Below are positions 41,085-47,994 of a stretch of 47,994 nt of DNA, one piece after another. The stretch spans positions 1-47,994 of the forward strand of contig VYAQ01000095.1 of NCBI GenBank assembly GCA_009844885.1, given 5' to 3'. Both the position numbers and the translations under genes were made by a program. This DNA comes from Gemmatimonadota bacterium (lineage in GTDB: Bacteria; Gemmatimonadota; Gemmatimonadetes; Longimicrobiales; Gaopeijiaceae). The notes beneath the pieces were generated by a model. It was given only the letters and a program-made list of their open reading frames with translations. It did not search any database and was not told the origin of the DNA. Position 1 is the stretch's first letter, and the number at the start of each line of letters is the position of its first letter.

Positions 41085-42188
41085 TCAGTCGACCAGTCGC
41101 AGCGGCATGACCAGACACAGGTAGTCCAGGTCGTCGCTGGCGGGCGTCACGGTGGCCGCGCGCTCCGCGCTCTTGAAGGCGAGTCTGACTTCGCCGGGCG
41201 GCATGTTCCGCAGAACTTCCAGCAGGTAGTTCGCGTTGAAGCCGATTTCCAGCCCGTCACCCTCGTAGTCCAGCTCCAGTTCGTCGTGCGCCTCGCCCAG
41301 ATCGGGCGTCATGACGTCGAAGTGTACCCGGTCGGTCTGGAACGACATTTTCACGCGGCGCGTCTGGTCGCTGGCGAGAACCGCCATCCGGCGCAGCGCC
41401 CCCTCCAGGACCTGCCGGTCGACCGTGGCGATCCTGTCGTTGTCCTTCGGAATGACCTGTTCGTAATTCGGGTACTTGCCCTCAATCAGGCGCGTATAGA
41501 CCTCCTTGTGGTCCGAGCGGAACGCCAGGTGGTTGCCGCCTCTTGCGACCGTCAGGGTCCCGTCCTCGTCGAACAGCCGTTCCACCTGCCCCAGGGCAGT
41601 GGGCGGAACAATGAGGTCGGCGCTCCCGGCCTCCGTGGAATCCGACTTCACGACCATCTTGGCCAGGCGATGGCCGTTGGTCGCCACCATGCACATCTGC
41701 GTGTCCTCGAGCTCCCAGAGCACGCCGTTCAGGATGGGCCGGCTCTCTTCCGTCGATACCGCGAACGATGTCGTCTTGATCAGCAGGCGCAGCGACTCTT
41801 CCGAGACCGCCCATCCTTCCTCGAAGTCGATCACCGGCAGATTGGGGAACTCCTCGCTCGGGAGCCCGTTGAGCTTGAAGCGGCTGTGACCGCAGGCGAT
41901 CTCGAGCTGGTCGCCGCGAGCCTGCACGTCCACCGGTTCATCCGGGAGCTCGCGGGTCAGTTCCTGGAGCTTGCGCCCGGGCGCCGTGATTGCTCCACCC
42001 TGTGCCACCTCCGCCGGGACCTTCATCCGGATTGAAACGTCGAGATCCGTGCCGCTCAGCCAGACGGCGTTGTCCTCGGCTTCCAGCAGGACGTTGGAGA
42101 GCACGGGCAGCGTCGTCTTGGCCGGAATGCTGGCCGATACCGCGGCGAGCCCTTTGTGGAGGTTCTGCCGTGTGATCGTGAATTTCAT
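41085..42188 (-). CDS. dnaN: DNA polymerase III beta sliding clamp
   Basis: A 367-residue clamp, standard length. MKFTITRQNLHKGLAAVS and PVLSNVLLEAEDNAVWLSGTDLDVSI are typical, and the protein ends in YLCLVMPLRLVD (M-P-(L/M/V)-R hallmark). It tethers the replicative polymerase to DNA. It lies on the same strand as dnaA, separated from it by the origin. Confidence 0.97.
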   Translation of the reverse strand: MKFTITRQNLHKGLAAVSASIPAKTTLPVLSNVLLEAEDNAVWLSGTDLDVSIRMKVPAEVAQGGAITAPGRKLQELTRELPDEPVDVQARGDQLEIACGHSRFKLNGLPSEEFPNLPVIDFEEGWAVSEESLRLLIKTTSFAVSTEESRPILNGVLWELEDTQMCMVATNGHRLAKMVVKSDSTEAGSADLIVPPTALGQVERLFDEDGTLTVARGGNHLAFRSDHKEVYTRLIEGKYPNYEQVIPKDNDRIATVDRQVLEGALRRMAVLASDQTRRVKMSFQTDRVHFDVMTPDLGEAHDELELDYEGDGLEIGFNANYLLEVLRNMPPGEVRLAFKSAERAATVTPASDDLDYLCLVMPLRLVD

Positions 42189-42523
42189 GGAAGCCTGTCG
42201 GGGAGCGTGATGGGGATATGCACGGACAAGGGCCGTCCTCGCCTGTGAAATATGGCATTAAAGATAGATAAACTCATCATCATAGGGGCTGTGGATACTG
42301 TGGAAATCGTCTGTGTGGAGGGGTCTGGGGGGGTGAATACAGTGGGTTGGAGAGCGGATCCCGGGGGGTGTGGATAGCTGTGGAGAAAATGGGGTTCTCC
42401 CACCCCGAATCACGACCGCTGTGGAAAAAGGGGGAAACTGGGGCGCTTTTCCACGGGGTTTTCCACATCGTAGCCGCGCATTCCACCGCGTGGGAGCGAT
42501 GATCCCGCCGGATGCCTTCCGGC
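42189..42523. other. chromosomal replication origin (oriC)
   Basis: Between dnaN and dnaA. DnaA boxes (TGTGGAWAA-like) at 42289-42297 (TGTGGATAC), 42298-42306 (TGTGGAAAT), 42369-42377 (TGTGGATAG), 42379-42387 (TGTGGAGAA), 42420-42428 (TGTGGAAAA), and reversed at 42447-42455 (TTTTCCACG) and 42459-42467 (TTTTCCACA). A patch that is unusually AT-rich for the window (42247-42283, AAATATGGCATTAAAG...) is the probable unwinding element next to dnaN. Five boxes point one way and two the other. Location dnaA-oriC-dnaN is classical. Confidence 0.92.
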
Positions 42524-43918
42524 TCACGCCGATTTCGCCAGGGTTTCCCGAAGCTGGTCGACCTTCGCCTGAAAGGTCCCGTCAGTCCGGAGGCGCGCCT
42601 CGACCTTGCGGATGGAGTGAATGACCGTGGTATGGTCACGGTCGCCGAACGCGCCCCCGATCCGGGCCAGCGGAAGATCCAGCAGCTCGCGCGTCAGGAA
42701 CATCGCGACCTGTCTCGGGACGACGAGTTTGCGCGTCCGGCTCTTCGAGGCGAGGGCCTTGCCGGTCACGCCCCAGACATCGGCCACCCTGTCCCGGATG
42801 CTCTCGGCGTCGAGCGGGCTGCGCTCCTGCAGCTCCGCCATTCCGGCCAGCGCAATGCGTGCGAGGTCGAGGGTGGGCTCTCGTCCCGTCAGGGAAGCGA
42901 CCGCCAGCAGCTTGATGAGCGCACCCTCCAGTTCCCGAACGGACGACCGGCAGCAGCGCGCGATCAGGTCGACGACGGTGGGCCCGATCGACAAGTCGTC
43001 TTCCTCGGCCTTGCGCTGCAGGATCGCCACGCGGGTCTCGTACTCGGGGCAGTCGACACCGGCCACGAGCCCCCACTCGAAGCGCGAGACAAGCCGGTCT
43101 TCGAGGCCTTTGAGCTCCCGCGGGTGACGGTCGCTGGTCAGAACGATCTGGCGGCCGCTGTTGTACAGCACGTTGAAGGTGTGGAAGAACTCCTCCTGGG
43201 TACGCTCCTTGCCGCGCAGAAACTGCACATCGTCCACCAGGAGCAGGTCGAACGACCGGTAGCGGCCCCGGAAGGCGTCGGTGGTATGGCTGCCGATCGC
43301 GGAGACCATCTCGTTCACGAACTGTTCGGCCGGGATGTAGCAGATACGCGTGCCGCCGGCCTCGCGCAGCCGGTTCGCGATGGCCTGCATCAGGTGGGTC
43401 TTCCCCAGACCGGTGCCTCCGTACAGGAACAGCGGGTTGTAGCTCCGCGCCGGCCGCTCCGCGACGGCCATGCTCGCCGCCTGTGCCAGGCGGTTGTTCT
43501 CGCCGACGATGAAGCGGTCGAAGGTGTACCGGACGTTGAGCCCGGGTACCGGCCGGGCCGGAGCCGGGGACATGTCCGCCGCCGCGCGCGGTTCGCCGTA
43601 GGGCGGTGACGCATCCGGTTCCTCGACCTGGGCGACCGAGATCTCCGGCGTCGACCGCTCCGCGTCTCCGGGTTCCGTAGAGACCCGCAGTTCAACCGGG
43701 GCGCCCAGGATCGCGCGGGCGATCTCGTGCACCGTCTCGCCGTACTTGTCTTCCAGCCACTCCGCGTGGAAGCGGCTCGGCGCCGTGACGTGCAGGATTC
43801 CGCCCGACCATGAGACCGCCTCCGCGCTGGCAAGCCAGGTGCGAAACGTCTGTTCGGGAAGGCCGCGCCTGGCCTGCCCGAGTATGCGGTCCCAGAGTTC
43901 GGTTGCGCCTAGTTCCAT
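42524..43918 (-). CDS. dnaA: chromosomal replication initiator DnaA
   Basis: A 464-residue DnaA: domain I (ELWDRILGQARRGLPEQTFRTWL), variable linker, AAA+ domain (NPLFLYGGTGLGKTHLMQAIAN, LLLVDDVQFLRGKERTQEEFFHTFN, LTSDRHPRELKGLEDRLVSRFEWGL) and domain IV signature (AFGDRDHTTVIHSIRK). ATG 43918 with a GAGGG ribosome-binding site. It binds the boxes just downstream of its own gene. Divergent from rpmH with 248 bp between. Confidence 0.97.
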   Translation of the reverse strand: MELGATELWDRILGQARRGLPEQTFRTWLASAEAVSWSGGILHVTAPSRFHAEWLEDKYGETVHEIARAILGAPVELRVSTEPGDAERSTPEISVAQVEEPDASPPYGEPRAAADMSPAPARPVPGLNVRYTFDRFIVGENNRLAQAASMAVAERPARSYNPLFLYGGTGLGKTHLMQAIANRLREAGGTRICYIPAEQFVNEMVSAIGSHTTDAFRGRYRSFDLLLVDDVQFLRGKERTQEEFFHTFNVLYNSGRQIVLTSDRHPRELKGLEDRLVSRFEWGLVAGVDCPEYETRVAILQRKAEEDDLSIGPTVVDLIARCCRSSVRELEGALIKLLAVASLTGREPTLDLARIALAGMAELQERSPLDAESIRDRVADVWGVTGKALASKSRTRKLVVPRQVAMFLTRELLDLPLARIGGAFGDRDHTTVIHSIRKVEARLRTDGTFQAKVDQLRETLAKSA

Positions 43919-44052
43919 GCCCTCACGGTGTTCAATAGGGGCGCCAACGTTACGGGCGCGCAGACCCGAAGTCAAACACCCGCCCACGCCGCGCCCGCTC
44001 CCTCCCGGGGGGCCCGTTTCCGGTCTCCGGATGTACGTACCTGTGGCTGCGG

Positions 44053-44082
44053 TTGACCGAAGACGAGTCGTTCGGATACCTT
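44053..44082 (+). promoter_or_regulatory. probable promoter of the rpmH-rnpA-yidD-yidC operon
   Basis: TTGACC (44053-44058), 18-bp spacer, TACCTT (44077-44082); the palindrome CCTTTAAAGG (44079-44088) overlaps the -10. The rest of 43919-44166 contains the dnaA upstream region; no gene is supported there. Confidence 0.4.
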
Positions 44083-44166
44083 TAAAGGCTAGCCCGTTGT
44101 TGGTCGCGACCTCCTTTCCCGGATCGGGGGCGACCGTTACCGAGACCGCCACCGCGAGCGGATCAG

Positions 44167-44325
44167 ATGAAACCGACTTACAGGCCCCGCAACCGCAAGC
44201 GCTTGAACAAGCATGGCTTTCGAGCGCGCATGAGCACGAAGGCGGGCCGGGCGACCCTCAATCGCCGCCGCCGCCGCGGACGACGCTCGCTGGTGGTGCG
44301 CATCGGGTCCAAGAATCCCAAGTAG
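44167..44325 (+). CDS. rpmH: ribosomal protein bL34
   Basis: A 52-residue, arginine/lysine-rich protein: [40 protein letters not shown], then a tail [12 protein letters not shown]. Slightly longer than the 44-47 residues usual, because of the C-terminal tail. ATG 44167. First gene of the classical rpmH-rnpA-yidD-yidC-mnmE cluster next to dnaA. Confidence 0.96.
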   Translation: MKPTYRPRNRKRLNKHGFRARMSTKAGRATLNRRRRRGRRSLVVRIGSKNPK

Positions 44326-44331
44326 CGGTGC

Positions 44332-44697
44332 ATGGTGGAGCCGGAGGGCCAGCGGCTCCCCGGGACGGCCCGGATCCGGCGCGGCGACGATATCCGGACC
44401 GTGTTGCGAAGGGGAATCCGCTCGAGAACGCTAACGTTGGACGTCTACATCCTCCGTGTGCCGTCACGACCCCAGCCGCGCGTCGGATGGGTGGTCCCCA
44501 AGCTGGGCAACGGGAGCGTCGCGCGGAACCGTCTCAAGCGCCGGCTGCGGGAGATCGGGCGAACGCGGGTGTTGGGAGCGCTCAGCGCGAGGGGAGTCGG
44601 GGTGGATGTGCTGGTGCGGGTTAGAACAAGCGCCTACCGGGCGACGTATCGTCAACTCGAGGAGGAACTGATGAGCGTCGTGGACGGAACATGGTAG
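44332..44697 (+). CDS. rnpA: ribonuclease P protein component
   Basis: A 121-residue protein with the RNR motif region VARNRLKRRLREIGR and the preceding PRVGWVVPKLGNGS strand. It aids the RNase P RNA in 5' tRNA maturation. Six bases after rpmH; its end overlaps yidD by 7 bp. Confidence 0.94.
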   Translation: MVEPEGQRLPGTARIRRGDDIRTVLRRGIRSRTLTLDVYILRVPSRPQPRVGWVVPKLGNGSVARNRLKRRLREIGRTRVLGALSARGVGVDVLVRVRTSAYRATYRQLEEELMSVVDGTW

Positions 44698-44966
44698 AAG
44701 GCCACCCACAGCGCAGCACGGGGCGAAGCAGCCTTACCGTGCGCGTCATGGTCGCGGCGATCCAGGCATACCAGGGGACGGTGTCGGCGTTCAGGACGTC
44801 TCCCTGCCGGTACCTGCCGACCTGTTCGGAGTACGCCCGCGTGGCCATCGAGACGTACGGCCCCTGGAGGGGCGGGTGGCTCGGCGTCCGGCGGCTGGCG
44901 CGCTGTCATCCGTGGGGCGGGCACGGATTCGATCCGGTCCCCGGTGTGGAGACGGGAGAGCAATGA
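44691..44966 (+). CDS. yidD: membrane protein insertion efficiency factor YidD
   Basis: A 91-residue protein with the family core IQAYQGTVSAF (usually IR.YQ...SP), CRYLPTCSEYARVAIETYG and RRLARCHPWGGHGFDPVP. Acts at the membrane with YidC. The N-terminus overlaps rnpA and the stop overlaps yidC (ATGA). Confidence 0.94.
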   Translation: MVEGHPQRSTGRSSLTVRVMVAAIQAYQGTVSAFRTSPCRYLPTCSEYARVAIETYGPWRGGWLGVRRLARCHPWGGHGFDPVPGVETGEQ

Positions 44967-46639
44967 AGACCGGACTGAGGTTCCTGCTGGCGATGTTGCT
45001 GATGCTCGCCGTGTTCGTGCTCACGAACCTGCTCTTTCCGCCGGTCACCCCGGATCCGGTGCCGGAGCCTGCGGGTGAAGCGGCCGAACCGCGGGCGGGA
45101 GAGCCCGGCGTACGCGACGAGCCAACCGTCGACCGACCCTTCGAGGCACCACGGGAAGACGATCCGGAGCAACTGGTCACCGTGGAGACGCCACTGTTCC
45201 ACCTGACCTTCTCGAACCGCGGTGCCCGTGTGCGCTCGGTCCGCCTCCCCGGCTACGAGTCCTTTCAGCGTGAGGGCGCGGTGGAACTGGTCCCCGAGGG
45301 CGTCGAGGGCGTCCTCGGCGCGACGTGGCTGTATGGCGGAGGCGCGGACTCGGTCGCCCTGGAGCGGTACCCGTACACGGTCAGCCCGGCGGGCGGATTC
45401 CGGCTCGGCGAGGGGAGCGGGCCCCGCACGCTGACGTTCCGCTACGACTATCCCGAGGGGCAGTTCTTCAGCGAGATCCGGTACACGTTCACCGCGGACT
45501 CGTACATGGTCGGAGTCGAGGGCGAACTGCCGGCGGTGGAACGGTCCGCGCTGTTCCTGGATCTCGGGCCGGGCCTGGCGATCAACGAGCTCCAGGAGTC
45601 CGAGGACTGGCGGGCGATGGCGTACCTCGGGAACCACGCGGAGGACGGCACCAGATCGCGCCCGCTTTCCCGAGTGGACGAGCCTGAGGTGGTGGAGGGC
45701 CCGCTCCGGTGGGCGGCCGTCAAGAGCAAGTACTTCGTCCAGGTGATTCTGCCGGGAGACGGTATCTCCGCTGGCGACTACCTCACCGCCATGTGGGCAC
45801 AGCCGCTGCCCGTGGAAGGCCGGGCCAGCGTGCAGGTGGCCAGCCCGGTGGGCGACGACGGGAGCTACTCGTACCGGGCGTATCTGGGTCCGATCGAGCG
45901 CGAGCGGCTGGTCGCGATCGGGAACGACCTCGAGGAGGTCAACCCCTACGGATGGCGTATCTTCCGCCCCATTATCCGGCCCCTGGTGGCGGTGATCCTG
46001 TGGCTCGTCCGGGTCCTGCACGAGAACCTGCTGCTGGGGTACGGCTGGGTGCTGATCGTGATCGGGGTGCTGATGCGCGTGCTTCTGTGGCCCTTGCAGC
46101 GCAAAGCGATGCTCGCGCAGGTCAACATGATGAGCGTTCAGCCGCTGGCCCAGGAGATCAAGGAAAAGTACCCGAACGACCCGCAGCGGATGCAGCAGGA
46201 GACGATGAAGCTGTACAGGGAGCACGGCGTCAACCCGCTCGCGGGGTGTGTGCCGATGCTCATCCCCATGCCCATGCTCATCGCGCTGTTCCTGGTGTTC
46301 CGGACCACGATCGAGCTCCGTGGCGAGTCGTTCATGTGGCTACCGGACCTGTCCGCCGCGGACCCCTTCTACATCCTGCCGCTCTCGCTGGGCGCCAGCA
46401 TGTTCCTGCTACAGTTCATCATGTACAAGACCAGTCCCGCGCAGGGGATGGCGAATCAGCAGATGAAGATGATGATGTACATCATGCCGGTCTTCATGAC
46501 CGTGCTCTTCTGGCGGTGGGCGTCGGGGCTCAATCTCTACTACGTGACCGTCAACCTCGCGACGATTCCGCAGCAGGTCCTCATCGCCAGGGAAAGAAAG
46601 AAGATGCAGGCGGCGGGTCCGGTGAAGCGCGCTCGCTGA
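44963..46639 (+). CDS. yidC: membrane protein insertase YidC
   Basis: A 558-residue Gram-negative-type YidC: TM1 (GLRFLLAMLLMLAVFVLTNLLF), a ~300-residue periplasmic P1 beta-domain, then the conserved insertase core (YGWVLIVIGVLMRVLLWPL, then the cytoplasmic loop KAMLAQVNMMSVQPLAQEIKEKY, and MIPMPMLIALFLVFR). ATG 44963 overlaps the yidD stop. The large P1 domain is direct evidence for a diderm cell. Confidence 0.97.
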   Translation: MKTGLRFLLAMLLMLAVFVLTNLLFPPVTPDPVPEPAGEAAEPRAGEPGVRDEPTVDRPFEAPREDDPEQLVTVETPLFHLTFSNRGARVRSVRLPGYESFQREGAVELVPEGVEGVLGATWLYGGGADSVALERYPYTVSPAGGFRLGEGSGPRTLTFRYDYPEGQFFSEIRYTFTADSYMVGVEGELPAVERSALFLDLGPGLAINELQESEDWRAMAYLGNHAEDGTRSRPLSRVDEPEVVEGPLRWAAVKSKYFVQVILPGDGISAGDYLTAMWAQPLPVEGRASVQVASPVGDDGSYSYRAYLGPIERERLVAIGNDLEEVNPYGWRIFRPIIRPLVAVILWLVRVLHENLLLGYGWVLIVIGVLMRVLLWPLQRKAMLAQVNMMSVQPLAQEIKEKYPNDPQRMQQETMKLYREHGVNPLAGCVPMLIPMPMLIALFLVFRTTIELRGESFMWLPDLSAADPFYILPLSLGASMFLLQFIMYKTSPAQGMANQQMKMMMYIMPVFMTVLFWRWASGLNLYYVTVNLATIPQQVLIARERKKMQAAGPVKRAR

Positions 46640-46661
46640 CGGCTGGCCGGGTGGTGCTCCC

Positions 46662-47994
46662 GTGGATTCCGGCGTGGTGCCCGACACGATCGTGGCCCTG
46701 GCGACGGCTCCGGGGTTCGGCGCCATCGCGCTGGTGCGCCTCTCCGGAGGCGGCGCGCTGCGGATCGCGGCGGAACTGACCGGGGAGTCCGCCAGCGCCA
46801 CCGCCGCGTGGGCGGAACGAACCAGCCATCTGCGCACCCTGAGCCGTCCGGGCTCCAGCGAGACTCTCGACCGGGCGCTCGTGACCGTGTACCGTGCCCC
46901 GGCGAGCTACACCGGCGAGGACATGGTGGAGATTTCGACGCACGGCGGACACTCGATCCCCGGGAACGTGGTCGCCGCGTGCATCGCGCTGGGCGCTCGC
47001 AACGCCCGACCGGGCGAATTCACCGAGCGCGCGTACCTGAACGGCAAACTCGACCTGACCCAGGCGGAGGCGGTCGCGGATCTGGTTGCGGCGCGCTCGG
47101 AGAAGGGTCGGGCTGTCGCCCTGCATCAGCTGGAGCGGGGGCTCGGCGGGAGGATCGCCGCTCTGAGGGAGAGCGTGGTCGGGCTCGCCGCCCTGCTGGT
47201 GCAGCACATCGATTTCCCCGAGGAGGACGACGCCCCGACGCCCCTGGACGCGATCGCGGGGAGGGCCGCCGACGTCGCGCGCGACTTGGGTGCGATCCTG
47301 GCTACGGCTCCGTCCGGGGAGTTGCTGAGGGAGGGGGCGGTGACGGTCTTGGCTGGCCGGCCCAATTCCGGCAAGTCCAGTCTGTTCAATGCTTTAGTGG
47401 GGCAGGAGCGTGCAATCGTGACGGATGTTCCGGGCACGACGCGCGACGCGATCGAAGCCGTTGTGGAAGTCGATGGGTTTCCATTCCGCCTGGTCGACAC
47501 GGCCGGTTTGCGCGGCGACGCGGGCGCCGTGGAGCGCTTGGGCATCGAGGTTGCACGCCGCTACCTGGCCGGGGCCGACGTCGTCCTGCACTGCAGGGAG
47601 GCGGGGCGCGCCGCGGGCAGGCGGGAAGAGGAGTTCCTGGCGTCGGTCGGGTCGCCGGTGATCGTGGTGAGGACGAAGTGGGACCTTGCCGGGGCCGGGG
47701 AGGTGCCGCGCGACGGGGAGGTGGCGGTTTCGGTGGAGTCGGGCGAGGGGCTCGCCGAACTGAGAGGCATGCTGCGCGGACTCGTGTTCCAGGGTATCGT
47801 GGAGAATCGCGACGAGGTGCCGGTTGTCACGAATCGACGGCAGGCGGAATTGTTGCGGGTGGCGCGAGCCGAGGTGGAGGCCTTCGCCGAAGCGCTCTCG
47901 GCGGAGATCCCGCCCGAGGTCGCGTCTGCCCACCTCAAGTCCGCCGAGAGCGCGCTCGAGGAGATCCTCGGCGTGATCGCGCCGGACGACGTGC
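46662..47994 (+). CDS. mnmE: tRNA-5-carboxymethylaminomethyl-2-thiouridine GTPase MnmE (3'-truncated by window)
   Basis: The N-terminal formyl-THF-binding domain (DTIVALATAPGFGAIALVRLSG, GEFTERAYLNGKLDLTQAEAV), then the G domain: GRPNSGKSS, TDVPGTTRDAI, DTAGLR and TKWD (Thr in place of Asn in the NKxD motif). The window ends at SAESALEEILGVIAPDDV, about a dozen residues before the usual FCIGK end. With MnmG it modifies wobble U34 of tRNAs. Start GTG 46662; GTGs at 46674 and 46677 are alternatives. Confidence 0.95.
   Translation, partial: MDSGVVPDTIVALATAPGFGAIALVRLSGGGALRIAAELTGESASATAAWAERTSHLRTLSRPGSSETLDRALVTVYRAPASYTGEDMVEISTHGGHSIPGNVVAACIALGARNARPGEFTERAYLNGKLDLTQAEAVADLVAARSEKGRAVALHQLERGLGGRIAALRESVVGLAALLVQHIDFPEEDDAPTPLDAIAGRAADVARDLGAILATAPSGELLREGAVTVLAGRPNSGKSSLFNALVGQERAIVTDVPGTTRDAIEAVVEVDGFPFRLVDTAGLRGDAGAVERLGIEVARRYLAGADVVLHCREAGRAAGRREEEFLASVGSPVIVVRTKWDLAGAGEVPRDGEVAVSVESGEGLAELRGMLRGLVFQGIVENRDEVPVVTNRRQAELLRVARAEVEAFAEALSAEIPPEVASAHLKSAESALEEILGVIAPDDV

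Overview
The window comes from a high-GC diderm bacterium. A YidC with a large periplasmic domain, several outer-membrane or lipoprotein-type exported proteins and many GTG/TTG starts all fit this. The style (many ATGA-overlapped genes, large PIG-L deacetylase, TolB-like beta-propeller, NAD-type threonine dehydrogenase next to KBL) suggests Gemmatimonadota or a relative, but that is inference without a 16S or marker search. The window includes the chromosomal replication origin: dnaA and dnaN flank an AT-rich patch with at least seven DnaA-box-like sites, and rpmH-rnpA-yidD-yidC-mnmE runs away on the other strand.

Layout. 1-2692: the end of a nucleoside-type ABC importer (ATPase, two permeases). 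2753-5108: an outer-membrane beta-barrel-like protein, a Phd/VapC-type toxin-antitoxin pair with an 18-bp palindromic operator, and an ABC six-TM protein without ATPase. 5105-9599: a HEAT-like protein, a large exported PIG-L deacetylase and a phosphofructokinase. 9660-12635: a phenylacetyl-CoA epoxidase operon (DUF59, paaA, paaD N-half, paaB, paaC, paaD zinc-ribbon half), with PaaD split into two genes. 12683-22139: lipoprotein, PLP decarboxylase, CPBP protease, DUF6941-like, MOSC, a GyrA-like topoisomerase subunit lacking the GyrA box, a saccharopine-dehydrogenase-like enzyme and a TolB-like propeller.

22180-26550 is a complete 4.37-kb transposon. It has near-perfect 23-bp terminal inverted repeats, an exact 8-bp target duplication (ACTTTGGT) and an IS1595-family (ISXO2-like) transposase. 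The cargo is unusual: seven small unknown or barely known proteins, a tRNA with anticodon GCU but a short variable loop, and several long, perfect hairpins. One hairpin group frames a 12-codon micro-ORF with consensus promoter and ribosome-binding site. This is the best candidate for an undescribed system here.

26586-34435: Nudix CoA-pyrophosphatase-like, QueE, MDR oxidoreductase, MazG-like pyrophosphohydrolase, an ECF sigma/anti-sigma-like/CpxP-like cassette, threonine dehydrogenase plus KBL (threonine to glycine and acetyl-CoA), and a metallophosphoesterase. 34443-40445 (minus): an envelope operon of lipoprotein, NtrB-like kinase, sigma-54 regulator, periplasmic coiled-coil protein and outer-membrane barrel. 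40471-47994: pyrE, dnaN, oriC, dnaA, then rpmH-rnpA-yidD-yidC and mnmE (cut by the window end).
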